64,000 nt of DNA from the NCBI GenBank assembly GCA_965220045.1, contig OZ244803.1, positions 2,232,001 through 2,296,000 of the forward strand. Reading direction: 5' to 3'. A model generated the notes under the pieces. It saw only the letters and a list, made by a program, of their open reading frames with translations. It was not told the origin of the DNA and did no database searches. The translations under genes were made by a program, and so were the position numbers. The stretch's first letter is position 1; each line of letters starts with the position of its first letter. Source of the DNA: VXOZ01 sp965220045. GTDB lineage: Bacteria > Chloroflexota > UBA11872 > VXOZ01. Positions 17,378 to 26,222 of this stretch are shown piece after piece.

Positions 17378-19009
17378 ATGGCAAAGCAGGTAGTTTTAGA
17401 CGAGGAAGCCCGACGCGCTCTCATGGGCGGCATCGAGAAAGTGGCCGACGCGGTCGAGTCCACGCTCGGTCCCAAGGGGCGCAACGTAGCACTTGGCAAG
17501 AAGTACGGCGCGCCGGTGGTCACCCACGACGGTGTCACCGTAGCCAAAGAGATCGAACTTGAGGACGGGCTCGAGAATGTCGGCGCCCAACTCATCAAGG
17601 AAGCCGCGAGCAAGACGAACGACATCGCTGGTGACGGCACGACCACCGCGACCGTGCTGGCCCACACGCTGATCAATGAAGGGCACCGCAACGTGGTTGC
17701 CGGTGTCAACCCCATGATCATGAAGCGCGGCCTGGAGCAGGCCACCCGCGTCGTCGTCGACGAACTCCGCGCGATCGCCACGCCCGTGACGGGCAGGGCC
17801 CAGGTCGCGGAAGTCGCCTCCATCTCCGCTGCCGATAGCGATATCGGCGATCTCATTGGCGACGTGATGGACAAGGTCGGCAAAGACGGCGTCATCACAG
17901 TGGAAGAGGGTCGCGGGATCGGCTTTTCGGTCGAATTCGTCGAAGGTATGGAATTCGATCGCGGCTACATCTCTCCTTACTTTGTGACCAACTCCGACCG
18001 CATGGAATCCTCCATCGAGGACCCGTACATCTTCATCACCGACAAGAAGCTCACCGCCGGCAACGACGTGCTGCCGCTGCTTGAGAAGTTCGTGCAGGGC
18101 GGCCAGAAGAACCTGGTCGTGATTGCCGAAGACGTCGAGGGTGAAGCCCTGGCGATGATGGTCGTCAATAAGATGCGCGGCGTTTTGAACTGCGTCGCCA
18201 TCAAGGCCCCCGGCTACGGTGACCGCCGCAAGGAAATGCTGCAGGACATCGCGGTCTTGACCGGTGGTCAGGTGATTTCCGAAGAGCTCGGTCGCCGTCT
18301 CGATCAGGTCATGATCGAGGACCTCGGCCGTGCCCGCCGCGTGGTATCCGACAAGGACAACACGACCTTTGTCGAGGGCCACGGTGATTCCGAGGAAGTC
18401 AAGGGTCGCATCAACCAGATCAAGGCCCAGGTCGAAGAGACCACGAGCGACTACGACCGCGAGAAGCTGGAAGAGCGCGTAGCCAAGATGTCCGGCGGCG
18501 TGGCCGTCATCAACGTCGGCGCTGCCACCGAAATCGAGCTGAAAGAGAAGAAGCACCGCGTCGAGGACGCCCTTTCGGCAACCCGCGCCGCGGTCGAGGA
18601 AGGCATCGTCCCCGGTGGCGGTATCGCCCTCCTGAACGCGCTGCCCGCGCTGGACGGCTTGAAGCTGGATGGCGATGAAGGCGTCGCGGTTACGATCATG
18701 CGCCGCGCGCTTGAGGCGCCGATCCGCCGTATCGCTCAGAACGCCGGCCAGGATGGCTCGGTCATCGCGCAGGAAGTGCGCCGCCTTGCCAAGAGCCGCC
18801 GCAACAAGAACGTTGGCTTCAACGTCCTTTCCGCTGAGTACGTCGACATGATCGAGGCGGGCATCATCGACCCGCTGAAGGTCACCCGCTCGGCAGTCGA
18901 GAATGCGGCATCGGTTGCAGCCATGGTGCTGACCACCGACGCCCTCGTAGTCGACATTCCGGAGCCGCCGGCACCTGCACCCGCCGGTGACGAAGGCATG
19001 CCCTACTAA
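17378..19009 (+). CDS. groL: Chaperonin GroEL (60 kDa)
   Basis: 543 residues, full length. The chaperonin signatures are all present: 'STLGPKGRNVALGKKYG', the ATPase motif 'DGTTTATVLAH', 'KDGVITVEEGRGI', 'VEEGIVPGGGIALLNA' and 'VGFNVLSAEY'. It forms the double-ring ATP-driven folding chamber for cytosolic proteins. The C-terminus ends 'APAGDEGMPY' and lacks the Gly-Gly-Met repeat common in proteobacterial GroEL. No groES lies next to it, so this is an unpaired copy and the co-chaperonin must be elsewhere. It has its own strong promoter and a terminator hairpin, hence is monocistronic. It interrupts a series of betaine/sarcosine genes without an obvious functional link. Confidence 0.97.
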   Translation: MAKQVVLDEEARRALMGGIEKVADAVESTLGPKGRNVALGKKYGAPVVTHDGVTVAKEIELEDGLENVGAQLIKEAASKTNDIAGDGTTTATVLAHTLINEGHRNVVAGVNPMIMKRGLEQATRVVVDELRAIATPVTGRAQVAEVASISAADSDIGDLIGDVMDKVGKDGVITVEEGRGIGFSVEFVEGMEFDRGYISPYFVTNSDRMESSIEDPYIFITDKKLTAGNDVLPLLEKFVQGGQKNLVVIAEDVEGEALAMMVVNKMRGVLNCVAIKAPGYGDRRKEMLQDIAVLTGGQVISEELGRRLDQVMIEDLGRARRVVSDKDNTTFVEGHGDSEEVKGRINQIKAQVEETTSDYDREKLEERVAKMSGGVAVINVGAATEIELKEKKHRVEDALSATRAAVEEGIVPGGGIALLNALPALDGLKLDGDEGVAVTIMRRALEAPIRRIAQNAGQDGSVIAQEVRRLAKSRRNKNVGFNVLSAEYVDMIEAGIIDPLKVTRSAVENAASVAAMVLTTDALVVDIPEPPAPAPAGDEGMPY

Positions 19010-19037
19010 GGCAACCGCCTCTCATCACGGAGAGAAC

Positions 19038-19068
19038 AGAGGGGGTCTTCCCATGGGAAGACCCCCTC
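19038..19068. terminator. Hairpin after groEL, possibly bidirectional
   Basis: 'AGAGGGGGTCTTCCC' and its exact reverse complement meet at an ATG centre, giving a 14-15 bp stem starting 28 bases after the groEL stop. The following T content is modest (CTTGATTCCTT). The palindrome could also stop transcription from the convergent flavoprotein gene at 19213. Confidence 0.75.
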
Positions 19069-19212
19069 TTGATTCCTTAGATTAGCGCTTGTGCTGTGCT
19101 ACAAAACTCGGCCCTTCGACTCTCCACCGTCGAGATTATTCAAGCCTGCTCCAGCCGCCATAATCCCACCTTCTTCTCCACCCAAGTCGTCCCAACCTAA
19201 GACCCGCAACTC

Positions 19213-21663
19213 CTAGCCGCGCAGTTTGACGTTGTTCGAGTCATAGAGCGGCTCCTCAGTAACCACGGCCTCATAGCGCCTGCCCAAGTACTCGATGGCA
19301 ACTCGTGTGCCAGCCGTCGCATACCTCAGCGGCAGATAGCCGTAGGCGATGCTCTTGCCTACGGTGTAGCCGACGTTCGCGCTGGTAACGTAGCCGATCA
19401 CCTGCTCGCCGTCGAGAATTGGCTCCTTGCCCATGACGACGTGGCTGGGGTCGGACATCGTGAGGCAGCACAGCCGCCGTTCGATGCCCGCTTCCCGGCT
19501 GCACATCAGCGCCTCACGTCCGAGGAAGTCGCCTTTGTTAAGCTTCACCGCCCAGCCCAGACCCGCCTCGTACGGATTGTACTCTGTGTGGATGTCGGCA
19601 CTCCACAGACGATATCCCTTTTCCAGGCGGAGCGACTCGAAAGCCCCACCGCCGCCGGCGACCATGCCATACGGCTGCCCCGCTTCCCATAAGGCGTCCC
19701 ACACATTGAGGCCGTACTCGGTAGGCACATAGATCTCCCAGCCCAATTCACCAACATACGAGACACGCAAGGCCCGCGCGGGAACGGTACCGATGGTGAT
19801 CGGCTTGCTCGCAAAGTAAGGGAACGCGCGGTTCGACACGTCGTCGGCACACACTTGCTGCAGCACGTCCCGGGCTCGCGGCCCCCAGAGCCCAATGCCG
19901 CAGTACTCGGATGTAACGTCGTTGATAGCCACCGAACCGTCGGACGGCGCGTGACTGCGCAGCCACGCCAGGTCGCGTATGCCGCTGGCGCCGCCGGTGA
20001 GCACGAGAAAACGGTCTCGCGCCAGCCGGGTGAGCGTCAGGTCGCACTGGATGCCGCCTTTTTCGTTAAGCATCGCCGAGTAGATTACTTTGCCCACCGG
20101 CCGGTCAATCTGATTCGCGGCAATGGATTGCAGATAGTCCAGTGCGCCTGGACCGCTGACCTCAATCTTCGTGAACGCCGTCAGGTCAAACATGGCCACG
20201 TGCTCGCGGGTCGCGCGATGCTCGCCTGCCTGTATGGGGCTCCAGTGCTCGGCTTCCCAACCGGTCCGAACCGGCGCCGCATCATCGGAAGTGAGGTCCC
20301 TATTGGCCTCAAACCATTGCGGACGTTCCCAGCCGGCGCTCTCGAAGAAGACCGCCCCCAGCGCCTCCAGCCGCGGCTGGAAGGGACTGCATCTGACGTT
20401 GCGCGGGTTCTCCATCTGCTGCAGCGGGTGGATAATATCGTAGACTTCGCGATACTGCTGCGCGCCGCGCGCATTCACGTATGCCGGCGTGTGCACATGA
20501 GGCGAAAAACGGTGGTAGTCGGCTTCTCTTAGATCGAGGCTCGTGATGCCTGCGTCCATCCACTCGGCCACGACGTTGCCCACGCCGCCGCCATGCGTGA
20601 TCCAGACCGCTTCCGCAATCCACAGTCCTGCTACGCCCGGTGCTTCACCCAGGATGGGCAGGCCGTCGGGCGTGAAGGAAAACATGCCGTTGAAAGCGTC
20701 AGTGAGCTCAAGGCCGCGCAAGGCGGGAAAGAGCTCTTCTCCGGCTCGTCGGGCAACGGCGAAGTGCTCGGGAGTAAACTCCATCATCGCGGGGGCGCGG
20801 CTGGCCTCGGCGGGGCTGAGTATGTCATCGGGCTCCACCGGCAAGGGTTCGTGCCGATAGTTTCCAATGCCGTAGCACTCGCCCTCTTGGCGAAAGTACA
20901 TGGCGAAGTCCTGATGCCGTACGATAGGATGGACGACCTCGCGGGTCTCGCCCTGCAGCGCGGGTACCGGCGCGGTGCGCGTGTATTGGTGTTGCACGGG
21001 AAGCAGTGGAATCGAAACGCCCGCCATGCGTCCCACCCGCGGTCCCCAGATCCCGGCGCAGATGAGGACTTGATCTGCGGTGATCCGGCCCGCTGTGGTC
21101 TCCACTGCGCGCACGCGGCCCGCCTCCACCACGATGTCTGTGACCGTTGTATTGCCGTGAAAGTCCGCACCATGTTGCATTGCAAATCGCGACATTGCTT
21201 CACCGGCGCGCACCGGCTTGGCAATACCGTCGCTGGGCACGTAGTACGCGCCGTGTATGACACCGGGATCCAACAGCGGCACGAGGTCGTGCGCTTCACC
21301 AGGCGAGATGCAGCGGGATTCCAGACCGTATGACTTGGCAAAGCCCATTTTGCGGTGCAGGTCCTGCCAGCGGGCCTCGGAATATGCCACCTCCAAGCTG
21401 CCCACACCGTACCAGCACGGCTCGCCGTCCAGCTCCAGATCGCTGAAGAGAGCGACCGTATCCATGGCCAGCGTTGTCATGAGCTTGGAGGCATTGGTCT
21501 GGAACACGAGACCGGGCGCGTGCGAGGTGGAACCGCCCGTATCGAACAGCGGTCCCTGATCCACCACCACAATGTCCCGCCAGCCGCGTTGTGTGAGGTA
21601 ATAGGCGACGCTGCACCCCACAATACCGGCGCCGATGATGACAAGACGCGCATGCGACTGCAC
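19213..21663 (-). CDS. Dimethylglycine/sarcosine dehydrogenase-like flavoprotein with GcvT domain
   Basis: 816 residues in two halves. The N-terminal FAD oxidoreductase begins 'RLVIIGAGIVGCSVAYYL' (Gly11-x-Gly13). 'GSTSHAPGLVFQTN' has His48 at the position of the histidyl-FAD bond of mammalian dimethylglycine dehydrogenase. After a linker domain (about 380-440) comes an aminomethyltransferase (GcvT-like) half with 'FDLTAFTKIEVSGPGALDYL' and 'VSYVGELGWEIYVP', which hands the released one-carbon unit to tetrahydrofolate. A GTG start is used; 'GAGGAGA' lies about seven bases upstream. BHMT is encoded 365 bases upstream on the same strand and makes its presumed substrate. Sarcosine or another N-methyl amine is possible instead of dimethylglycine. 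Confidence 0.88.
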   Translation of the reverse strand: MQSHARLVIIGAGIVGCSVAYYLTQRGWRDIVVVDQGPLFDTGGSTSHAPGLVFQTNASKLMTTLAMDTVALFSDLELDGEPCWYGVGSLEVAYSEARWQDLHRKMGFAKSYGLESRCISPGEAHDLVPLLDPGVIHGAYYVPSDGIAKPVRAGEAMSRFAMQHGADFHGNTTVTDIVVEAGRVRAVETTAGRITADQVLICAGIWGPRVGRMAGVSIPLLPVQHQYTRTAPVPALQGETREVVHPIVRHQDFAMYFRQEGECYGIGNYRHEPLPVEPDDILSPAEASRAPAMMEFTPEHFAVARRAGEELFPALRGLELTDAFNGMFSFTPDGLPILGEAPGVAGLWIAEAVWITHGGGVGNVVAEWMDAGITSLDLREADYHRFSPHVHTPAYVNARGAQQYREVYDIIHPLQQMENPRNVRCSPFQPRLEALGAVFFESAGWERPQWFEANRDLTSDDAAPVRTGWEAEHWSPIQAGEHRATREHVAMFDLTAFTKIEVSGPGALDYLQSIAANQIDRPVGKVIYSAMLNEKGGIQCDLTLTRLARDRFLVLTGGASGIRDLAWLRSHAPSDGSVAINDVTSEYCGIGLWGPRARDVLQQVCADDVSNRAFPYFASKPITIGTVPARALRVSYVGELGWEIYVPTEYGLNVWDALWEAGQPYGMVAGGGGAFESLRLEKGYRLWSADIHTEYNPYEAGLGWAVKLNKGDFLGREALMCSREAGIERRLCCLTMSDPSHVVMGKEPILDGEQVIGYVTSANVGYTVGKSIAYGYLPLRYATAGTRVAIEYLGRRYEAVVTEEPLYDSNNVKLRG

Positions 21664-22028
21664 GACAGAATCTCCTCAGTTAGCTTGCCGTGGGAGAAGT
21701 ACAAAACGGTGTTTTGCAACGCTGTTGCAGCGACTATCCCGGCAAGGGACCTGGCACTCGTTGCGCCCCATATCTCTCGTAGCGCAGGTTTGCGACCTGC
21801 GCCGGCTGCTGGCCAATCCCTTACACACCCGATTCTAACAGCGACAGCGGCAAAGACACGCCCTGTACCGACGGCGTAACCACAGTGCCTCGTGCCCTGG
21901 GCGAGGGACAAGCCCCCACGCTATTAGGTGCGAAACCCATGCAAAATGCCGTTGTACGGTCTATCCACGTGTCGGGTCGCGTAGGGGCACGATATATCGT
22001 GCCCCTACAGCTTACGTGCCGGGTCGAC
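21664..22028. other. Intergenic region with three palindromes
   Basis: Between the flavoprotein gene and BHMT lie a family A copy (21778-21803), a diverged family B copy (21901-21923, 'GAGGGACAAGCCCCCACGCT') and the perfect 28-base family C palindrome (21981-22008). No coding frame stands out. Confidence 0.6.
21981..22008. repeat. Perfect 28-base palindrome, family C
   Basis: GTAGGGGCACGATA followed by its exact reverse complement, about 20 bases after the BHMT stop codon. It could form a 12-13 bp hairpin but has no T-run on either side, so it resembles a miniature palindromic element more than a terminator. No second copy was found in the window. Confidence 0.75.
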
Positions 22029-23021
22029 TTAGCTCTCCTGCCGCCGTTCCCAGTTGAATTCGGTCTCGCTCATGGGCTTATCGGGGTCCGGTTGCCAAAT
22101 CTGCTCTTCCTCGAACTTGCCGAGCACCTTGGCCATTTCGCGCACGTGCATGGCCACCGTACCGCAACAGGCGCCGATGAAGTTCACGCCCATGGCCTTG
22201 GCTTTCACCGCGTAGTCCGCCATCTCGTAGCGCGTCATCTGCGTCGGTTCCAGCTTGTCCGGAAAGGCCGACGTGCCCGTAAACCACGGCACCTCGTCGC
22301 TGGTGCGGTGCGCGACGGGCTGGGCGGCGATGAAGGCATCCGTCGCATCGCGCATCTCTTCAAGAATAGGATACGTGTGCACGGGATCCCGCATGCAGTT
22401 CGCGCCGACGATTTCCGCCCCCGCATCCGCCAGCATGCGGGCGCAATCGGCCGCCGAATAGCCGTCGTCCGTCTCCGTCGTGGCGCGGAACGACATCGTA
22501 ATCATGGCCGGTAGGCCCGACTTCGCCTTGATGCGTTCCAGGCAGAGCAGCGCTTCGCCCAGGTGCCAGAAGGTCTCGCCAATGAAGAAGTCCACGCCCT
22601 CTTGCGCCTCGATCTGTTCATCGAAAATGCCGGCTATTTCTGCATTGCCGGCATCGTTGCCCGCCTCCCACTTCCACGTGGCGCTCAGGTCGCCGGCCAC
22701 CAGGGCCTTGTCCCCGGCGACTTCCTTGGCAATCTGCGTGGTCTTCTGGTTGATCTCGAAGGTCCTGTCCGCCTGGCCTACGGTTTCAAGCTTGCTGCGG
22801 CTCCCATAGAACGCCATCACCTGCAAGACTTCGGAACCGGCCCGCAAAAACTCAATGTGCAATTCACGAATAGCGCCCGGGTATTCCAGCGCCAGTTCCG
22901 GCGTGAACGCTCCTGCGATGACATAGCCACGTTTCTCAAGTTCAACAATGTAACCGCCGTCACCCAGGACGACATCATTCTCCAACATCTGCAAGATGCC
23001 CATTTTCGCTGGCTCTCCCAT
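22029..23021 (-). CDS. Betaine-homocysteine S-methyltransferase family protein
   Basis: 330 residues of the homocysteine methyltransferase barrel. The zinc-thiolate ligands are visible as Cys209 ('GANCMRDP') and Cys285-Cys286 ('FIGACCGTVAMH'), equal in arrangement to Cys217/299/300 of human BHMT. The N-terminus 'VVLGDGGYIVELEKRGY' and 'VLQVMAFYGSR' also follow BHMT rather than MetH or MmuM. It should move a methyl group from glycine betaine to homocysteine, giving methionine and dimethylglycine. It lacks the C-terminal dimerisation extension of vertebrate BHMT. The dimethylglycine dehydrogenase-like gene lies just downstream and a sarcosine oxidase further on, which supports betaine as substrate over S-methylmethionine. 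Confidence 0.88.
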   Translation of the reverse strand: MGEPAKMGILQMLENDVVLGDGGYIVELEKRGYVIAGAFTPELALEYPGAIRELHIEFLRAGSEVLQVMAFYGSRSKLETVGQADRTFEINQKTTQIAKEVAGDKALVAGDLSATWKWEAGNDAGNAEIAGIFDEQIEAQEGVDFFIGETFWHLGEALLCLERIKAKSGLPAMITMSFRATTETDDGYSAADCARMLADAGAEIVGANCMRDPVHTYPILEEMRDATDAFIAAQPVAHRTSDEVPWFTGTSAFPDKLEPTQMTRYEMADYAVKAKAMGVNFIGACCGTVAMHVREMAKVLGKFEEEQIWQPDPDKPMSETEFNWERRQES

Positions 23022-23157
23022 CTAGGTCAATGTTCCTCACGCCAAGCAACGAGTTTCGCCGCCGTGCCGCGCCCTCGAGAGCGCGAGGCGAGGCGCAATC
23101 ATAGCCCTCTTTGCATGCAACTCCTTTCAACCGCTTCCTAGAAAAGTCACCAACGGC

Positions 23158-23211
23158 GCTAGGCGCGGCATCTACGCTAGGCGCGGCATCTACGCTATGA
23201 GCGGCATCTAC
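23158..23211. repeat. Three-copy 18-base tandem repeat
   Basis: 'GCTAGGCGCGGCATCTAC' occurs twice exactly (23158-23175, 23176-23193) and once as GCTATGAGCGGCATCTAC (23194-23211), followed by a weaker fourth unit. The last unit contains the stop codon (CTA on +) of the DegT-type gene. A length of 18 would keep frame if it expanded into the gene. Confidence 0.8.
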
Positions 23212-24482
23212 GCCACGCGCGCCGAATTCAGCAACGCACGCGGTACCGCCTGCATGACCTTGCGCAGGCCCGCGACCACGTCCTGCGCGTCTTGCTCGGT
23301 CCAGTCCATGCTCAGATGATACTCGCAGACTCGCGGCATCAACTCTTCCGCGCGCGGGCAGAGGCCGGGGCCGTAGTCAGCCACACCGGTGTACAGGCGC
23401 GGATCCCACGGCGACGGGCCGTCGTGCCACATGCGTTTCTGCACAATTGGCTCGTGCATGTAGACCGGTACGCCGCCGTAAGGAAACTTGATCGGCACGC
23501 CTTCCGCCGCCAATGCCTGCCGGGCCCACGCGCAGAGCTCCGGCGTATCAAAGATGAGCCCTGGACTCACACCGGCATCGCCCACCGGATCGGCCATGGG
23601 CCGCACACGCACGCCAGGCAAGCTACGCACGCTCTCTTTGATGATCCCGCCTACGTGGCATACGTGGGCGCGCAGGCGGTCGAGCTTCTTCACTTGCTCC
23701 AGCATCACCGCTGCCGTGAGTTCGCTCATGCGGTAATTCTCGCCAAAAAACGGCGCTACTTCGGCACCCTCACTCTGGCGGGGAGTGCCTTGGTCCTGGC
23801 AAGCGATGGCGCGCTGATGGAGCACGGGGTCATTGGTGACGACCATGCCGCCTTCGCCGGCGGAGATCACTTTATTCATTTGAAAGCTGAAAATATTTAT
23901 GTCACCCATCGCGCCCACCAACCGGCCGTGATACTCCGCGCCAAACGACTGGGCGCAGTCCTCGAGAATAGCCACGCCATGCCGCTTGCCCACGTCGAGC
24001 AACGGCCGCAAATCGGCGGCTGCGCCGCGCCAATGCACCACCATTACGGCCCGCGTACGGGGCGTGATGACGCTCTCGACGCTCTCCGCGGCAATGCTTA
24101 CGCTATCGTCGAGATCCGCGAAAATCGGCACCGCCTGGCAGGCGACCACGGCATTGACACAGCCGTAAAAGGTCGCGGCGGGCACGATCACCTCATCGCC
24201 GGGACCGACGCCGAGTGCGCGCAACGCCACAATCAGCGCCGCCGTGCCTGAGGTCACACCGACGGCGTGTTCAATGCCGACGAGTGATGCGACCGTCCGT
24301 TCAAGCTCATTTACGGCATACGCCGGATCCGGGCCGTAATAGCGAAACGGCGAGCGCCGCTCCAAGACCTCGTTCACCGCCCGCTTTTCCTCTTCACCGA
24401 TGATAGTCGCGCCCGGATACGGGCCCGGCAGCGGTGTCGCGCGTACCGGCGTGCCGCCGTCAATCGCTAGCTGTCCGCTCAT
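23208..24482 (-). CDS. DegT/DnrJ/EryC1/StrS-family aminotransferase
   Basis: About 424 residues of PLP fold-type I. 'VTSGTAALIVALRALGVGPG' and 'ILEDCAQSFGAEYHG' (Asp175 for the pyridine nitrogen) precede 'FSFQMNKVISAGEGGMV', whose Lys204 forms the Schiff base. Conserved 'ENYRMSELTAAVMLEQVKKLD' follows. Members aminate keto-sugars for surface glycans or antibiotics, but many accessory copies act on unknown substrates; the long C-terminus with a 'WTEQDAQDVVAGLRKVM' end matches the sugar type. The ATG at 24482 begins 'MSGQLAIDGG' with GAGAGAG upstream; 15 more codons are open before it. The gene stands alone, with no nucleotide-sugar genes nearby. Confidence 0.85.
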   Translation of the reverse strand: MSGQLAIDGGTPVRATPLPGPYPGATIIGEEEKRAVNEVLERRSPFRYYGPDPAYAVNELERTVASLVGIEHAVGVTSGTAALIVALRALGVGPGDEVIVPAATFYGCVNAVVACQAVPIFADLDDSVSIAAESVESVITPRTRAVMVVHWRGAAADLRPLLDVGKRHGVAILEDCAQSFGAEYHGRLVGAMGDINIFSFQMNKVISAGEGGMVVTNDPVLHQRAIACQDQGTPRQSEGAEVAPFFGENYRMSELTAAVMLEQVKKLDRLRAHVCHVGGIIKESVRSLPGVRVRPMADPVGDAGVSPGLIFDTPELCAWARQALAAEGVPIKFPYGGVPVYMHEPIVQKRMWHDGPSPWDPRLYTGVADYGPGLCPRAEELMPRVCEYHLSMDWTEQDAQDVVAGLRKVMQAVPRALLNSARVA

Positions 24483-24568
24483 AGGCCACTCTCTCATAGG
24501 TAGGGGCAACCCTTGTGGATGCCCCAAGTGAAACCTCTACAGAACACCGGTTTTAGCTAAGGAACCTC

Positions 24569-24657
24569 CCTCTCCCTCGAGAAAACTCTTGCATCCTTCA
24601 GCCAGAGACGCAGGAGTTACCCCATCTCCCTCGAGGGAGAGGGCCGGGGTGAGGGTG
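24569..24657. repeat. 'CTCCCTCGAGGGAGAG' repeat, family D
   Basis: Two half-copies of CCCTCTCCCTCGAG flank about 40 bases; the second extends to 'CTCGAGGGAGAGGGCCGGGG' TGAGGGTG. A diverged relative at about 30966-31060 shares 'GAGGGCCGGGGTGAGGG'. It fills the space between the DegT-type and DUF3604 genes and could fold on itself in either strand. Confidence 0.6.
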
Positions 24658-24717
24658 ATCTTCCGCTACCCACCCCATTCCCACGGGATTCGCAGAGTTA
24701 CGCTACGAAAATCTTTC

Positions 24718-26220
24718 TCATGAATTTGCTACCCAAATCGGACTCGACCACGCTACCTGCCCATTCTCTTGCGTCGCCCGCAAGTAGTAATAGTCTTCCG
24801 CTCGATCATCGCTCGGCGTGTCGACGAACCCATACGCCGCGCTCGCCAATTCGTCCGGCACGAGCCGGTGAATCAAGAATGAATCTGATGGAAAACCGGT
24901 GGTCAAGTCGGTGATTGCGTTCTTGGCAGCCGCCTCCAGCGTGTACGTTTCCGTCCGCACCATCGGCTTTGTGAACGACAATGTAATCGTAGCTGACGGC
25001 GGGCCTTCGAGGTCTAGAACTACGGAGTTCTGCGGGCAATCGTTGAGGCACTCAGCCAGCGACGTGTACGTCTGAAATCTGCACGTCGAGGCAGTTGATT
25101 CCAGAATGCGGCTGCGCTTCTCCTCATCGAACGGTCCCGGTTGGAAGCACGGCATGGCCTGGTGGATGCGGGCGCCGTCCACCGTCACGGTGAGATCCCA
25201 TTCGGCGATGCGCGGCTTGCCAAACGCCGACCAGGGCCCCCAGCCAACTTCCACCCGGCAGCGATGCCGCCGCGACCAGGGATACCCCTCAGGCGGCTCG
25301 TGATCGGCCGGGAAGTGCCGGTGGATGACGCGGTTATTCTTGATAACCTCCACCTTTTCGATTTCGTCCCAGCCGCGCACGTTGACGGCGATCTCACGCT
25401 CACTCGCGGCGGACAGCAGCGAGCCCATCGGTTGTCCGTTGATGCGGAAGTCGAGCTCGATCTTATCGCCGGAAGCCGCGTAGCAACGGCGGCTCCACAG
25501 CGCCTCCCAAATCGCCTCGCGGGTGAATTCCGGCACGAGAACCGCCACCTGACCCTCGTTGTAGGCTCCCGGATGGGCCTGATGGTCGTCGGAAGAACCC
25601 GTAAAACCCACGTGGTGCCCCAAGGCAAGCGCGTGTTGGATGGTATTGATGGTGACGCGCGGCCCCAGACCGTGCCGGGTATAGGCAAACCGCCCCCGGT
25701 CCCGCTCTGCGCCGCCGTGCTCGGAGATGATTTCCACGATAGGCGACACCGACTCATCGAGCCAGTCCCAGTTCGCGCCCCGGAAGCCGCGCATATAGCC
25801 TGGATGATGCGGCACGAGCAAGGCTCCGCTGCGTCGAGCATGCTCCTGGATTTCCCGCACATGGTTTGCGAATTGCAGCGGGCCGTCCTCTTTGTAGATG
25901 ACACAGTGATCGCCAAAACCGGCGGAGTGCCACTCGTAACCCAGAAAGGCTTCAAAGCGCCCGGGATCCGTAGCGTCCCTTATGAGTTCTTTGGTTCGCG
26001 GCCAAACTTCCCTGTGGCGGTCAAAGCCTTCTTGCCACTGTTCGTGCCGGTTGTCGGGCATGGCCGGCATGTCGTGCCACTGCGCGTGGCCGGTGAAGGC
26101 AAAGAAGTCGAGGTGACTCTGCGCCATGTCGATGGCCCGTTCCAACGTGCCCTTGGTGTAGTGAAACAGGCCCACGGTGTTGTGATTGTGGATGTCGCCC
26201 CAGAGAATCTTGTATTCCAT
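24718..26220 (-). CDS. DUF3604 protein with PHP-like metal site
   Basis: 500 residues. The DUF3604 pattern, a PHP-like metal-dependent hydrolase fold, is seen in 'WGDIHNHNTVG', 'FTGHAQWHDMPAMPDN', 'LLVPHHPGYMRGF' and 'GSSDDHQAHPG', which supply His and Asp ligands. The protein ends in a beta-rich domain with 'YYYLRATQENGQVAWSSPIW'. The function of the family is unknown; a phosphoesterase or hydrolase is the best guess. The frame is open 35 codons upstream, but the ATG at 26220 starts directly at 'MEYKILWGDIHNH' and lies 3 bases after the GNAT stop, so it is probably the last gene of a GNAT-GNAT-DUF3604 operon. No signal peptide is seen. Confidence 0.82.
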   Translation of the reverse strand: MEYKILWGDIHNHNTVGLFHYTKGTLERAIDMAQSHLDFFAFTGHAQWHDMPAMPDNRHEQWQEGFDRHREVWPRTKELIRDATDPGRFEAFLGYEWHSAGFGDHCVIYKEDGPLQFANHVREIQEHARRSGALLVPHHPGYMRGFRGANWDWLDESVSPIVEIISEHGGAERDRGRFAYTRHGLGPRVTINTIQHALALGHHVGFTGSSDDHQAHPGAYNEGQVAVLVPEFTREAIWEALWSRRCYAASGDKIELDFRINGQPMGSLLSAASEREIAVNVRGWDEIEKVEVIKNNRVIHRHFPADHEPPEGYPWSRRHRCRVEVGWGPWSAFGKPRIAEWDLTVTVDGARIHQAMPCFQPGPFDEEKRSRILESTASTCRFQTYTSLAECLNDCPQNSVVLDLEGPPSATITLSFTKPMVRTETYTLEAAAKNAITDLTTGFPSDSFLIHRLVPDELASAAYGFVDTPSDDRAEDYYYLRATQENGQVAWSSPIWVANS

Positions 26221-26222
26221 GC

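Noticed and set aside
23158..23211. Tandem repeat considered as a CRISPR array
   Set aside because: Units are 18 bases and directly adjacent with no spacers, and no cas gene is near.
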